Assembly: GCF_014236795.1 (NCBI RefSeq)
Contig: NZ_CP049017.1
Location: 2,644,001 to 2,708,000 of the forward strand
Reading direction: 5' to 3'
Length of the DNA stretch: 64,000 nt
From: Xanthomonas theicola
GTDB taxonomy: Bacteria > Pseudomonadota > Gammaproteobacteria > Xanthomonadales > Xanthomonadaceae
Made by a program: the position numbers and the translations under genes. Below the pieces are notes generated by a model. That model ran no database searches, was not told the origin of the DNA, and was given only the letters and a program-made list of their open reading frames with translations. Positions 28,041 to 38,980 of this stretch are shown here, one piece after another (within the stretch, counting starts at the first letter, position 1; the number at the start of each line of letters is the position of its first letter).

Positions 28041-29537
28041 ATGTCCGTACTCGGCCCCCTCGCCCCGCTGCGCGCCCACGCCGGCCAACGCCTGACCGCC
28101 GGCCTGGCCGATGCGGACATCGAGCGCCTGGCGGCGTCGCACCCGCAGTTGGCCGCCGCGATCGCCGCCGCTGCGGCCGAGCACGCGCGCCTGGCGCACG
28201 AGTTCACGGAATTGCTCGAACTGGACGAGGATGCGCAGATCGGCACGCTACAGGCCGGCTTCGTCAATTTCTACGCCGACGATGCGGTGACCCCGTACGT
28301 GGCGCTGGCCGCAGGCGGCCCGTGGGTGGTCACGCTGAAGGGCGCGGTGCTGTACGACGCCGGCGGCTACGGCATGCTCGGCTTCGGTCACACCCCGGAC
28401 GCGGTGCTGGAGGCGATGGCGCGGCCGCAGGCGATGGCCAACGTGATGACCCCCAGCCTGTCGCAGCTGCGCTTGGAGCGCGCGCTGCGCGCCGAGATCG
28501 GGCAGCGCCGCGGCGGTTGCCCGTACAGCAAGTTCATGTGCCTCAACTCCGGCTCCGAAGCGGTCGGCCTGGCCGCGCGCATCGCCGACATCAACGCCAA
28601 GCTGCAGACCGACCCGGGCGCGCGCCATGCCGGCGCCAGGATCAAGCGCATCGTGGTCAAGGGCAGTTTCCACGGCCGCACCGACCGTCCCGGGCTGTAC
28701 TCCGATTCCAGCCGCAAGGCTTACCTGCAGCACCTGGCCAGCTACCGCGGCGAGGACTCGGTGATCGCGATCGCGCCCTACGACGTGGACGCCCTGCGTG
28801 GCGCATTCGCCGACGCCGAGCAGCACGGCTGGTTCGTCGAGGCGGTGTTCCTGGAGCCGGTGATGGGCGAAGGCGACCCGGGCCGCGCGTTGCCGCCGGC
28901 GTTCTACGCCGCCGCGCGCGACCTCACCCGCGCCCACGGCAGCCTGCTGCTGGTCGATTCGATCCAGGCCGGCCTGCGCGCCCACGGGGTGCTGTCGGTG
29001 GTCGACTATCCCGGCTTCGAGCAGCTCGTTCCGCCGGACATGGAAACCTACTCCAAGGCGCTCAACGCCGCGCAGTATCCGCTGTCGGTGCTGGCGGTCG
29101 GCGAGCACGCCGCGCAGCTGTACCGCAAGGGCACCTACGGCAACACCATGACCAGCAACCCGCGCGCGCTGGACGTGGCCAGCGCCACGCTGGCGCAGCT
29201 GACCCCGCAGGTACGCGCCAACATCCGCGCACGCGGCGCCGAGGCGGTGCAGAAGCTGGAGAAGCTCAAGGCCGAGCTCGGCGGGCTGATCACCCAGGTG
29301 CAGGGCACCGGCCTGCTGTTCTCCTGCGCGCTGGCGCCGCAGTTCAAGTGCTATGGCGCCGGCTCCACCGAACAATGGCTGCGCCGGCACGGGGTCAATG
29401 TGATCCACGGCGGCGAGAACTCGCTGCGCTTCACCCCGCATTTCGCGATGGATGCCGAGGAACTGGACCTGCTGGTGGGGCTGATCGGCCGCGCGCTGCG
29501 CGAAGGCCCGCGGCTGGAACAGGCGAAGGCGGCCTGA
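28041..29537 (+). CDS. class III (fold type I) PLP aminotransferase
   Basis: A 498-residue PLP enzyme. Signatures are LNSGSEAVGLAARIA for PLP phosphate contact, VVKGSFHGRTDRPGLYS, LLLVDSIQAGLRAHG (where the usual DEVQ reads DSIQ) and the Schiff-base lysine Lys339 in METYSKALNAAQYPLS. An AGGAGA sequence sits about 8 bases before ATG 28041. Size and motifs suit amino-group transfer from a basic amino acid or omega-amino acid, but the substrate is not clear. The divergent Lrp-type gene suggests induction by an amino acid, probably its substrate. Confidence 0.85.
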   Translation: MSVLGPLAPLRAHAGQRLTAGLADADIERLAASHPQLAAAIAAAAAEHARLAHEFTELLELDEDAQIGTLQAGFVNFYADDAVTPYVALAAGGPWVVTLKGAVLYDAGGYGMLGFGHTPDAVLEAMARPQAMANVMTPSLSQLRLERALRAEIGQRRGGCPYSKFMCLNSGSEAVGLAARIADINAKLQTDPGARHAGARIKRIVVKGSFHGRTDRPGLYSDSSRKAYLQHLASYRGEDSVIAIAPYDVDALRGAFADAEQHGWFVEAVFLEPVMGEGDPGRALPPAFYAAARDLTRAHGSLLLVDSIQAGLRAHGVLSVVDYPGFEQLVPPDMETYSKALNAAQYPLSVLAVGEHAAQLYRKGTYGNTMTSNPRALDVASATLAQLTPQVRANIRARGAEAVQKLEKLKAELGGLITQVQGTGLLFSCALAPQFKCYGAGSTEQWLRRHGVNVIHGGENSLRFTPHFAMDAEELDLLVGLIGRALREGPRLEQAKAA

Positions 29538-29592
29538 TCGCCCGGATGCCGGCCTCGATCGGCGGCCGGCAGTGCATGGTCGGATTCCGACT

Positions 29593-29616
29593 TGATTTGG
29601 AATCGATCATTTCCTA
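29593..29616. promoter_or_regulatory. TetR operator candidate, site 1
   Basis: TGATTTGGAATCGATCATTT followed by CCTA, an imperfect palindrome (TTTGGAA...TTCCTAA) 12 bp before the TetR start. The same element recurs before the next gene at 30250. Confidence 0.6.
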
Positions 29617-29627
29617 AAGTGCTGGCC

Positions 29628-30236
29628 ATGCCAGCCGCCCCCCTGTCCACGCGCCTGCCCGGCCGCCCACGCGAGTTCGATGCCGAACAGGCGGTGGCGC
29701 GAGCGCTCGAGGTGTTCCGCGAGCGCGGTTACGCAGGCGCATCGATCGCACTGCTCGCACAGGCGATGGGCTTGACCACCGGCAGCATTTACAAGGCATT
29801 CGGCGACAAGCGCGCGCTGTTCCTGCAGGCGTTCCAGCACTATCTGCAGGCACGCGGCGCGCTGCTCGGGCAGCGGCTCGCCGCCTGCCGCAGCGGCCGC
29901 GAGCGGATCGCCGCGACGATCGATTTCTACCTGGCATCCTCGCAGGGCGCAGAAGGCCTGCGCGGCTGCCTGGTGGCGGGCAGCGCCGCCGAGGCGCGCA
30001 CGCTGGACCACTCGATGCAGGCCATCGTCGCCGAGACATTGCAACGCAATCGGGCGCAGCTGGAAGAACTGGTCCGCCAAGGCCAGGCCGATGGCTCGAT
30101 CGCCGAGCGGCTGGCAGCCGGCGAGGCGGCCCAGGCCCTGCTCGCCTTCCTGCTCGGCCTGCGCGTGCTCGGCAAGGCCGGTCACCCGCTGCAGGGCGAT
30201 GCCTTGCGCGCGCTGGCGCTGAAGATCCTCGATTGA
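29628..30236 (+). CDS. TetR/AcrR-family transcriptional regulator
   Basis: A 202-residue repressor. N-terminal helix-turn-helix in GRPREFDAEQAVARALEVFRERGYAGASIALLAQAMGLTTGSIYKAFGDKRALFLQAF; the C-terminal ligand-binding part is close to the TetR_C_16/YbiH-like group (GLRGCLVAGSAAEA). Start at ATG 29628 (MPAAPLSTRLPGRPRE). It lies 39 bp before an epoxide-hydrolase-like gene; both carry the same operator-like sequence, so it most likely represses itself and that gene. Confidence 0.93.
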   Translation: MPAAPLSTRLPGRPREFDAEQAVARALEVFRERGYAGASIALLAQAMGLTTGSIYKAFGDKRALFLQAFQHYLQARGALLGQRLAACRSGRERIAATIDFYLASSQGAEGLRGCLVAGSAAEARTLDHSMQAIVAETLQRNRAQLEELVRQGQADGSIAERLAAGEAAQALLAFLLGLRVLGKAGHPLQGDALRALALKILD

Positions 30237-30249
30237 GTATTTTCTTGCC

Positions 30250-30274
30250 TGATTTGGAAACGATCGATACCTAA
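30250..30274. promoter_or_regulatory. TetR operator candidate, site 2
   Basis: TGATTTGGAAACGATCGATA then CCTAA, centred on CGATCG and directly before the hydrolase start. It shares TGATTTGGAAnCGATC with site 1 at 29593. Confidence 0.6.
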
Positions 30275-30275
30275 C

Positions 30276-31190
30276 ATGGAGACTGAAATGCCTACTTCGC
30301 CCGAACGCGCCTGCGCCCCGGAAGGATTCGCCCATCGCCATGCCTCGATCGACGGCGTGCGCCTGCACTACGTCGAAGGCGGACGCGCCGATGCGCCGCC
30401 GCTGCTGTTGCTGGCCGGCTTCCCGCAGAGCTGGTACGCCTGGCGCCGCGTGCTGCCGCTGCTCGCGCCGCACTATCGGCTGATCGCGCCGGATCTTCCC
30501 GGCCAGGGCGATTCGGACCGCCCTGCCGAAGGCTACGACACCGCGGCGCTTGCCGCCTCGCTGCATGGCTTGATGCAACGGATCGGCTGGCCGCCGCATG
30601 CGGTCGTCGCCCACGACGTCGGTGCCTGGGTCGCCTATGCCTATGCGGGCATGTTCCCCGACCGGGTCGAACGCCTGGCGCTGCTGGATGCCGGCATCCC
30701 GGGCGCGACACTGCCCGAAGCCCTGTCCACGGCACCGCAAACGGCGTGGAAGACCTGGCATTTCGCCTTCCACGCGCTGCCCGATCTGCCCGAGATGCTG
30801 GTGAGCGGGCGCGAACGCGGTTACCTGCAATGGTTCCTGCAGCGCAAGGCAGCCGATCCCGGCGTGTTCGATGCGGCCGCTATCGACGAGTACCTGCGCA
30901 CCTTCGCCGGCCCGGGCGGGTTGCGCGCCGGCTTTGGCTACTACCGCGCCGCCGCGCGCTCGGCCGCACAGAACCGCGAACGCGCCCGCAGCGGAAAACT
31001 GGCGATGCCGCTGCTGGCGATCAGCGCCGAACATGGCTCGATCCGCGACATGGCAACGCCGCTGCGCGCCCACTTCGAGCGCGTGCAAGCGGCGAGCATC
31101 GCCGATTGCGGCCACTACGTTCCCGAGGAACAACCGCAGGTATTGGCCGGACTGCTGCGGGACTTCCTGCAAGCACCCTCCGCTGCGTAG
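30276..31190 (+). CDS. alpha/beta hydrolase, epoxide hydrolase/dehalogenase type
   Basis: A 304-residue alpha/beta-hydrolase. The nucleophile elbow reads [12 protein letters not shown] with Asp114 rather than Ser, which is the mark of epoxide hydrolases and haloalkane dehalogenases. The oxyanion segment is [11 protein letters not shown], and the catalytic histidine is His280 in [11 protein letters not shown]. With no signal peptide it should be cytosolic. Control by the preceding TetR gene suggests induction by a toxic small molecule. The true substrate is unknown. Confidence 0.87.
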   Translation: METEMPTSPERACAPEGFAHRHASIDGVRLHYVEGGRADAPPLLLLAGFPQSWYAWRRVLPLLAPHYRLIAPDLPGQGDSDRPAEGYDTAALAASLHGLMQRIGWPPHAVVAHDVGAWVAYAYAGMFPDRVERLALLDAGIPGATLPEALSTAPQTAWKTWHFAFHALPDLPEMLVSGRERGYLQWFLQRKAADPGVFDAAAIDEYLRTFAGPGGLRAGFGYYRAAARSAAQNRERARSGKLAMPLLAISAEHGSIRDMATPLRAHFERVQAASIADCGHYVPEEQPQVLAGLLRDFLQAPSAA

Positions 31191-31302
31191 GCGGCGCATC
31201 GCCTGCTTCGCAGCGGGTGGGTGGACGCATGCGGGCCGCGATCCCTGGCCGCCGCCGCGCCGGCTGCGGCACACTGTGCGCATCCCCCTTGCGAGCGCCC
31301 CC

Positions 31303-31935
31303 ATGAAGATCGTCGAAGTCCGCCATCCCCTGGTGCAGCACAAGATTGGCCTGCTGCGCGACGCCGCGCTGAGCACCAAGGGCTTTCGCGAACTGGTCAC
31401 CGAGCTGGGCACCCTGCTCGGCTACGAGGCCACCGCCGACCTGGAGACGGAAACGCACACGATGGACGGCTGGGCCGGCCCGACCCGGGTGCAGCGCATT
31501 GCCGGGGCCAAGATCACCCTGGTGCCGATCCTGCGCGCCGGGCTGGGCATGCTGCCCGGCGTGCTGGCGCTGATCCCGGCGGCGCGGGTCAGCGTGGTCG
31601 GCCTGCAGCGCGACGAGCAGACGCTGCAGCCGGTGCCCTACTTCGAGCGCCTCACCGGCCGCCTGGAAGAGCGCGATGCGTTGATCCTGGACCCGATGCT
31701 GGCCACCGGCGGCACCCTGATCGCCACCGTGGACATGCTCAAGCGCGCCGGCGCGCGGCGGATCAAGGGCATCTTCCTGGTCGCCGCACCGGAAGGGCTG
31801 CGCGCGCTGGAGGCGGCGCATCCGGACGTGGCGGTGTACACCGCCGCGATCGACGGCCAGCTCAACGCCAAGGGCTACATCCTGCCCGGCCTCGGCGACG
31901 CCGGCGACCGCATCTTCGGCACCCGGATGGGCTGA
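31303..31935 (+). CDS. upp: uracil phosphoribosyltransferase
   Basis: A 210-residue pyrimidine salvage enzyme converting uracil and PRPP to UMP. The PRPP-binding loop is [22 protein letters not shown]; substrate segments are [15 protein letters not shown] and [25 protein letters not shown] at the end. Full length compared with E. coli Upp (208 aa). ATG 31303 is the family start. Stand-alone transcription unit. Confidence 0.97.
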   Translation: MKIVEVRHPLVQHKIGLLRDAALSTKGFRELVTELGTLLGYEATADLETETHTMDGWAGPTRVQRIAGAKITLVPILRAGLGMLPGVLALIPAARVSVVGLQRDEQTLQPVPYFERLTGRLEERDALILDPMLATGGTLIATVDMLKRAGARRIKGIFLVAAPEGLRALEAAHPDVAVYTAAIDGQLNAKGYILPGLGDAGDRIFGTRMG

Positions 31936-32312
31936 GCCACGGGCGCGCTGCGGGCGCGCAGGACCCGCAGCGCCGACGTTGGAAGACGCGCTCGCTGCCC
32001 TGCCCAAGGCTGCAGGAGCGACGCCGGATGACCTCGGGCCATCCGTCGCGACGAGGGCCGCCAGTCACGCCCGTCGCCACTGCAGCCGCTCCCACCTCAC
32101 GTCGCCCGCGCGCGTGGCGTCGCCTGGATCGGCAACGTCACTGGCCTGCTGCGCGGCAATCGCGCACGCGCGCTCACAAACGATACACGCCCGCGTTTCT
32201 GCAATGGCGGCCCGGCGCACGCCGCGCTGCGAACCGGCCCCGCGCATCCGCATCGGCGGATCGGCGCCGGGCACGCCGCGCCGGCCGCATTCCCTTCTTC
32301 CAGGACACGCAC
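31936..32312. other. intergenic region, nothing recognised
   Basis: 377 bp of GC-rich sequence between upp and a hypothetical gene. Open frames here lack any family-like feature. No hairpin with a T-run was seen. Confidence 0.5.
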
Positions 32313-32747
32313 ATGAGCTACTACATCAACGAGACCACGGACCCGCTGTCGATCGGTGCACAGCAATGGGCGCAGGTTGCACTCGAAGGCGGCAACAACC
32401 AGGGCACCCTGCTGCAGTTCGACCCGCTGTTTTCCAGCATCGGCATCGCGGTGGTCAACAATGGCACCCTGGTCGGGCTGAATCTTCCGCTGCACGACAG
32501 CCAGGGCGACGCCTTCGGCGCCGCCGACGTGCCGACGGTGCTGGCGATCGCGCATGCGGGCACGGCGCCGGGCAGTACCCCACCGTGCATCGTGTTCGGG
32601 CAACTCGCCTACTGGGAGCACTCGGCAAGCCAGGCCTACCAGGCGCTGCTGCAGGCGCTGCAGCCCAGCGGCGACTTCGTGCTGGGCAACAGCGCGCCCT
32701 GCATCGGCGTGGACAATGGCGGCGCACCGTACCTGATCCAGGACTAG
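32313..32747 (+). CDS. hypothetical protein (144 aa)
   Basis: Unrecognised. From ATG 32313 (MSYYINETTDPLSIGAQQWA) it is a soluble, acidic, Gly/Ala-rich protein with no signal peptide or membrane helix and only two cysteines (PPCIVFGQ and NSAPCIGVDNGGAPY). The pattern of short hydrophobic stretches with turns suggests a mostly beta fold. No GC-skewed codon oddity. It stands alone before a broken GH9 gene on the opposite strand. Confidence 0.6.
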   Translation: MSYYINETTDPLSIGAQQWAQVALEGGNNQGTLLQFDPLFSSIGIAVVNNGTLVGLNLPLHDSQGDAFGAADVPTVLAIAHAGTAPGSTPPCIVFGQLAYWEHSASQAYQALLQALQPSGDFVLGNSAPCIGVDNGGAPYLIQD

Positions 32748-32839
32748 CACGCTTTCGCCGGGCGTTCTGCCAGCGCGGAGGCGTCGTGCGCCACCTCGGG
32801 CGGAGCCGCTCCTGCAAGCGCCATCCAGCAAAGTGAAGA

Positions 32840-34560
32840 CGCTGCCGGCCGCGAGCGCGAGCTCATGCTGCAGGTTCTGCCGCGCTGCGCTCACGTACAC
32901 CAGCGGCGCGTTCCAGTTGATCGCCACTTCGTTGCTGGCGTAGCTGCACTCCTGGTCCAGATAGGACAGCGCCGGCAGCGACGAGGCATAGGCGTGCTTG
33001 CCCTCCCTGACGTCCTGCTGGCCCGGCTGCGGACCACCGAGCAGCAGGCCCGGGACCGGCATGGCGACGCCGTCGGCGATGGAGATGCGATGGTGGAGGT
33101 GCATCGGCGCGCGCGCCGATGCCGGTCACGAACGACATGCGCAGCGGATTGCGCCCGAGCACGAGTCCAGTTGCGACTGTGCGGCCTGCAGGTACTCGGG
33201 CCTGCGCTCCAGCCGATAGGCCTGCACGAGCAGCATTGCCTGGTTCAAGGCGGCGCTGTTGCTGCCCCAGTGGAAGTCGGCCGGCGCCATCGGCACTTTC
33301 CATGCCGACCCCTGCCAGGCGTGCAGTAGGTGCATGGCCACGCCGTCGATCGCGCGCGCGATGCGCGCCTGGTCCGCGTGCGCGGTCAGCCGCGCGCGGT
33401 GTTGCGCCAGCGACATCCACGCCAACCCGCCCACCGCTCCCCAGTTCGGGACGCTTGCCGGCACGTTGCGCGCCATCGCCGCGTCGTAGAACGCGTCGTC
33501 GGCGGCGCCCCGGTACAGTTCGGTCGCGGCCCAGGCGAACTCGTCGTCGAGCATGGCATCGTCATAGCCGCCGGTATGCACGTCCACCGGCTGCCAGTAG
33601 ACCGCGTCCGGATGCGCCTGCGCCAGGCCCAGGCGCGCCGCGCGGCGTCCAGCATGCGCGGGGACACGCCGCCGAAGCGGTCGTCGAACGGCGCGTAGAT
33701 GCGGCTGGCCTGGACCATCGCCGCGGCGAAGTCGAGCGTCGCGGTGCTCTTCCGCATCACATAGCGCGGCGCGCGCGCCTGGTCGGCATCTGCGTGCCGC
33801 CGAAGTCGAGGTTGGCCAGCTTGTGGTCGACGCCGCCGCGGGCCGTATGCCGCATCGCCCGCATCCCTTGCAGGTTCCAGTCGACCTCGCGCAGGATGTC
33901 CGGCACGCCGCCGCTGTCCGGGATGCCTTCCTTCTGTGCGGCGAAATAGGCCGGCAACCGCTCGTAGGCGGCCAGCAGCGTATACACGGCGATGCCGGAA
34001 TTGACCACGTACTCGTTGTAGTCGCCGGCGTCGTACCAGCCTTTGGGCGCGGAGATCGAACTGCCGGCCGGGCGCCCGGGCGAGGCCGCCGAGGCATGGA
34101 TCGGCACCTCGGTCTCCGGATGCCCTTGCGCGCGCGGCGGCCGGCGTGCTGGCCAGGCAGCGCGGGGCCGGCACGGTTGCCTTCAGCGCCGCGCGCGACA
34201 GCGCCTGGTCGGCATCGGCGGCGATGGCGAAGCTGTCCGACGGCGGCGGCCCGTCCACGCGCAGGCGATAGCGGCGCGGCGTGTGCAGCGCGGAGAAGTC
34301 GGCGATGCGCACCGTCTGCGCGCCGGCGCCCATGCCGCCGCGGCGCCGAGCGTGCCGCGCAGCGCCTCCTCGCCGGAGTCGGCACGCTCGATCGCGAACG
34401 CCGCGCCGTGGCCGTCGGGCACCACCGCGGACTCGCTGGCGCCGGCGGGTCGTCGATCTGGTCGAGCCGGATCCCGGACACCGCGGCGTCCCCGCTGCGC
34501 GAGGCACAGCCACCGGCGAGCAGGCAGGCGAGCAGCAGGCAACGCAGGGCGGCGGGCAGG
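32840..34560 (-). pseudogene. GH9 endoglucanase, broken by serial frameshifts
   Basis: Pieces of one glycoside hydrolase family 9 lipoprotein lie in order in three phases. N-terminal lipobox region LRCLLLACLLAGGCASR near 34500; Ig-like part TVRIADFSALHTPRRYRLRV near 34300; the catalytic start GWYDAGDYNEYVVNSG near 34020 (DAGD holds the base and nucleophile aspartates); MLDDEFAWAATELYRG near 33520; LVLGRNPLRMSFVTGIG near 33130; HHRIS near 33090; and the end ECSYASNEVAINWNAPLVYV near 32940, holding the acid glutamate. Changes of frame lie at about 34450, 34330, 34110, 33770, 33640, 33160 and 33110. Nothing large is missing. Endoglucanases of this kind degrade plant cell walls; this copy cannot make a whole protein unless the sequence is wrong. 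Confidence 0.85.
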
Positions 34561-34625
34561 TTGGACCGATGCTCGCCGGCCGCGATGACGGCTGCAAGCG
34601 CCGTCCGTCGCCGATGCCGTGGCGC

Positions 34626-35516
<891 letters not shown>

Positions 35517-35547
35517 TTTTTCGGGACTCGGGACTCGGGACCGCGGC

Positions 35548-37290
35548 TTACGGCGCCGGTGTCGCCAGTTGCACCTCGACGCTGCCGACCTCGTTGCGCG
35601 GATCGCTGCCGCCGCTGAGCACATTGTTGCGCTTGTTCCACTCCACGGTCTGCAGATTGCCCCACACGTGGCTGGAACCGCGCCCGCCCTCGGCGGCATC
35701 GCCGGGCAGTTTGAGCGCATGGCCCATCGCCTGCAGGCCCTGCACGGTGGCCGCATCGAAGGCGCCGCTCTCGGCCTCGATCACGTCCGGCAGCCACTGG
35801 TGGTGGTAGCGCGGCAGCGCGGCGACCTGCTGCGCGCTCAGGCCGTCGTCGTAGCCGAGGATGCCGAGCAGCACCATGGTGATGATGCGGCTGCCGCCCG
35901 GGGTGCCGAGCACGATCGCCTTGTCGGCGTTCTCCATGAAGGTCGGCGACATCGAGCTGAGCGGGCGCTTGCCCGGCTTGGGCGCGTTGGCTTCGTAACC
36001 CATCACCCCGAACGCGTTGGGCGTGCCCGGCTTGAGCGCGAAGTCGTCCATCTCGTCGTTGAGCAGCACGCCGGTGCCCTTGGGGATCAGCCCCGAGCCG
36101 AACAGCAGGTTCACGGTCTGGGTCGCGCCGACCCGGTTGCCCGCGCCGTCGATGATCGAGAAGTGGGTGGTCTCGTCGTCCTCCAGCGGAGTCGGCTTGC
36201 CCGACAGCAGGTCGCTGGGGGTGGCCTTCTCCGGGTTGATGGTCGAGCGCAGGCCCAGCGCGTAGTCCTTGCTCAGCAGCACCCGCTGCGGCACCGCGGT
36301 GAAGTCCGGATCGCCCAGGAAGAAGGTGCGGTCGCGGTAGGCGCGGCGCATCGCCTCCACCACCAGATGGGTGCGATGCACCGGGTCCATCGCCTTCAGG
36401 TCGTAGCCTTCCAGGATCTGCAGCATGCTGGCCAGGGCGATGCCGCCGGAGGACGGCGGCGGCGCGGTGGTGACGGTCCAGCCCTTGTACTCGAACCGGA
36501 TCGGCGTTCGCTGCTTGACCGTGTAGCCGGCCAGTTCCTCGGCGGTCCAATGGCCGCCGGCCTGCTTGACCCCGGCCAGCAGCTTCCTGGCGGTGGCGCC
36601 GCGGTAGAAGCCGTCGAAGCCCTTGGCGGCCAGCAACTGCAAGGTATTGGCCAGTTCCGGCTGCCTGAACAGGTCGCCTTCGGCGATCGGCTTGCCGTTG
36701 CGCAGATACACCTGACGGGTGCCGGGATAGCGCTCCATCACCTTGCGCCGCGACTGGTAGCCCTCGGCCATGCGCCGGTACACCGGGAAGCCGTCGCGGG
36801 CGATGCGGATCGCCGGCGCCAGCGACTGCCGCAGCGGCAGCCGGCCGTGCTTGGTCGCCAGTTCCACCAGCGCCGCCGGCAGGCCGGGAATGCCGGCCGA
36901 CCACGGGCCGTTGACCGAGCGGTCGCGGTCCAGCGCGCCCTTGGCGTCCAGGAACGCGTCGGCGCTGGCCGCTTCCGGCGCGTATTCGCGCGCGTCCAGC
37001 ATCACGTCCTTGCCGGTCCTGGCGTCGTGCAGCAGGAAGAACCCGCCGCCGCCCAGGCCGGAGCTGATCGGCTCGACCACCGACAGCGTCGAGGACACCG
37101 CCACCGCGGCGTCGAACGCATTGCCGCCCTCGCGCAGGAGCTGCAGGCCGGCCTCGGTGGCCAGGCGATGGCCGCTGGCGACGGCGGCGCCGGGCGGATG
37201 CGCGGCAGCGGTCGCGGTCGGCGCCTCGGCCCACGCCGGCGGCGTCAGGACCAGGGCGAGCAGCAGGATGCGGCGGACGAGGCGTCTCAT
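35548..37290 (-). CDS. ggt: gamma-glutamyltransferase
   Basis: A 580-residue periplasmic enzyme that hydrolyses or transfers the gamma-glutamyl group of glutathione. Signal peptide [21 protein letters not shown]; the proenzyme splits itself before the nucleophile Thr374 in [11 protein letters not shown]. Other family marks: [13 protein letters not shown] near the N-terminus, [20 protein letters not shown] and [15 protein letters not shown] 37290 overlaps the stop of the ferredoxin gene (ATGA), so translation is coupled, an unusual pairing. Confidence 0.96.
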   Translation of the reverse strand: MRRLVRRILLLALVLTPPAWAEAPTATAAAHPPGAAVASGHRLATEAGLQLLREGGNAFDAAVAVSSTLSVVEPISSGLGGGGFFLLHDARTGKDVMLDAREYAPEAASADAFLDAKGALDRDRSVNGPWSAGIPGLPAALVELATKHGRLPLRQSLAPAIRIARDGFPVYRRMAEGYQSRRKVMERYPGTRQVYLRNGKPIAEGDLFRQPELANTLQLLAAKGFDGFYRGATARKLLAGVKQAGGHWTAEELAGYTVKQRTPIRFEYKGWTVTTAPPPSSGGIALASMLQILEGYDLKAMDPVHRTHLVVEAMRRAYRDRTFFLGDPDFTAVPQRVLLSKDYALGLRSTINPEKATPSDLLSGKPTPLEDDETTHFSIIDGAGNRVGATQTVNLLFGSGLIPKGTGVLLNDEMDDFALKPGTPNAFGVMGYEANAPKPGKRPLSSMSPTFMENADKAIVLGTPGGSRIITMVLLGILGYDDGLSAQQVAALPRYHHQWLPDVIEAESGAFDAATVQGLQAMGHALKLPGDAAEGGRGSSHVWGNLQTVEWNKRNNVLSGGSDPRNEVGSVEVQLATPAP

Positions 37291-37571
37291 ACGGCGGCGG
37301 GCTCCTGTGGGTACGACTGGGGATGATCGCGCTGCAGTCGCAACAGCTTGGCCAGCAACTGGTCGTGGCTTTCCGGGATCGCCGGATCCGGGTCGATGCA
37401 CTCGACCGGGCACACCACCACGCATTGCGGCTCGTCGAAATGGCCGACGCATTCGGTGCAGCGGGCCGGATCGATCACGTAGATCGTCTCGCCCATCGCG
37501 ATGGCCTGGTTCGGGCAGGCCGGCTCGCAGACGTCGCAGTTGACGCAGAGCTCGTTGATCTTGAGGGACAT
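37287..37571 (-). CDS. YfhL-type 2[4Fe-4S] ferredoxin
   Basis: A 94-residue cytosolic ferredoxin. First cluster motif CVNCDVCEPACPNQAI and second CTECVGHFDEPQCVVVCPVECI (with the extended loop between the second and third cysteines typical of the Alvin-type/YfhL group), then an alpha-helical tail. Electron carrier; partners not indicated. In many proteobacteria this gene lies by coaD, which is near here (39.5 kb). Overlaps ggt by 4 bases. Confidence 0.95.
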   Translation of the reverse strand: MSLKINELCVNCDVCEPACPNQAIAMGETIYVIDPARCTECVGHFDEPQCVVVCPVECIDPDPAIPESHDQLLAKLLRLQRDHPQSYPQEPAAV

Positions 37572-37946
37572 TCCGCTGGATTCGGCCCTAACCCGCGCAT
37601 CTTACCGGATCGGGCAGCGCGCGCCCCGCGAAGGGCGCGGCAAGCGCGCGGAACACAGCGTCGCCTTGGCGCGCGGCGGCGGTCAGCGGTGGCCACGCGA
37701 CGCATGCCTGCGGCGTTGACACCTGCGCCTCGCGGCGCCTACAGTCGCGCCGTCGAAAATGGCTGGCTTGGTCTCGGTAGGCCCAAGCCCTTCCCTGTCT
37801 GTCCCGGGAAGCTCTGGTCCGCGCGCCGCGCGCGATCCCCCGACAGTCCCCGCGTTTCGTCCATGCCCGGGGTCTGTCCGTGAGCATGCCGACCCTGCAG
37901 CTCCGGCGGATCCGCCATCCCAGGAGCCGTTCCATGTCATCCATGC
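37572..37946. other. intergenic region, nothing certain
   Basis: 375 bp between the divergent ferredoxin and NmrA-like genes. It must hold both promoters. No clear hairpin or repeat; short open frames here lack support. Confidence 0.5.
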
Positions 37947-38861
37947 ATGCATCCCTCCCGCTCGCTGCTCGTCTATCTCGGCAACGGCGTGCAAGGCGCT
38001 GCCGTCGTCCATGCCGCGCTGCGCCGCGGCTTCCAGGTCAGGGCGCTGGTCCGCGACCGCCGCCGCGCGCAGGCGCTGGCCGCCCTCGGCGTCGAGCTTG
38101 CCGAGGGCGACCTGCGCGATCCGGCGTCGCTGCGGGCCGCCAGCGCGGGCGTCGCCCATGCCGTGCTGCAGATTCCCACCGGACCGGAACAGGCGATGCT
38201 GGCCCAGGCCGGACATGCGCTGGCGGCGATCACCGCGTGCCGGCTGCGCTCGTTCGTCCTGAAACTGGCGAGCGCGCGCCTGCCCGCCCCCTGCAGCGAA
38301 CCGAGCTTCGTCGCCAACGCGCAGCTCGAGGACCTGGCCCAGCGCACAGGGCTGCCGTTCGCCAGCGTCTGGCCGACGCTGTACCTGGACAACCTGCTGA
38401 AGCCGTCGGCGCGCGCGGACATCGTCGACCACGGCGTGTTCGCCCCGCCGATCGCCGCCACACAGGCGATCGCCTGGACCTCGGCCGAGGATTGCGCCGA
38501 GGCGGCGCTGACCCTGATCGAGCGCGGCGTCGATGGCGGCAGGCACCGCATCGCCGGGCCGGAGAGCGTCACCGGGGAACAGCTCGCCGCGCGGCTGTCG
38601 GCCGCACTCGGACGGCGCATCGCGTACCGCGCGCAGCCGCTGAATGCGTTCGAGCGCGAGGTCGATGCGGCGCTGGGCGCAGGAAGCGGCCGGCAGGTGG
38701 CGTCCAAGTTCCGCTTCTTCGCCACGCATCCCAGCCAGGCCGATGCGATCCTGGCCGCGCCATTCCAGGCACAGCCGGCACTGCAAGGATTTCGTCCTGC
38801 GACGATCGGAGAGTGGGTCGGCAGGCATCGCCAGGCGTTCGGCGCTACCGCAGGCGACTGA
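37947..38861 (+). CDS. NmrA-like NAD(P)-binding protein (atypical SDR)
   Basis: A 304-residue Rossmann-fold protein. The dinucleotide motif is LLVYLGNGVQGAAVVHAALRRG, followed by VRDRRRAQ for NADPH-type selection. The Tyr-x3-Lys catalytic pair of classic SDRs is not present at the usual place, as in NmrA/HSCARG redox sensors and quinone-reductase-like proteins. The start ATG 37947 has AGGAG at 37922, rather far upstream, so the start is uncertain by a few codons. Function unknown. Confidence 0.8.
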   Translation: MHPSRSLLVYLGNGVQGAAVVHAALRRGFQVRALVRDRRRAQALAALGVELAEGDLRDPASLRAASAGVAHAVLQIPTGPEQAMLAQAGHALAAITACRLRSFVLKLASARLPAPCSEPSFVANAQLEDLAQRTGLPFASVWPTLYLDNLLKPSARADIVDHGVFAPPIAATQAIAWTSAEDCAEAALTLIERGVDGGRHRIAGPESVTGEQLAARLSAALGRRIAYRAQPLNAFEREVDAALGAGSGRQVASKFRFFATHPSQADAILAAPFQAQPALQGFRPATIGEWVGRHRQAFGATAGD

Positions 38862-38980
38862 GCTTGCCTCAGCCGCAGCGGGTGGCGGCCGCAGATGGCG
38901 GCCGCCCTATGCGGCCGGCCGCGCCGAACGCCTGGCGGGCCGCGTGGCCGGCGTACCCGGGCGGGGACGCCGGCGCTGCA

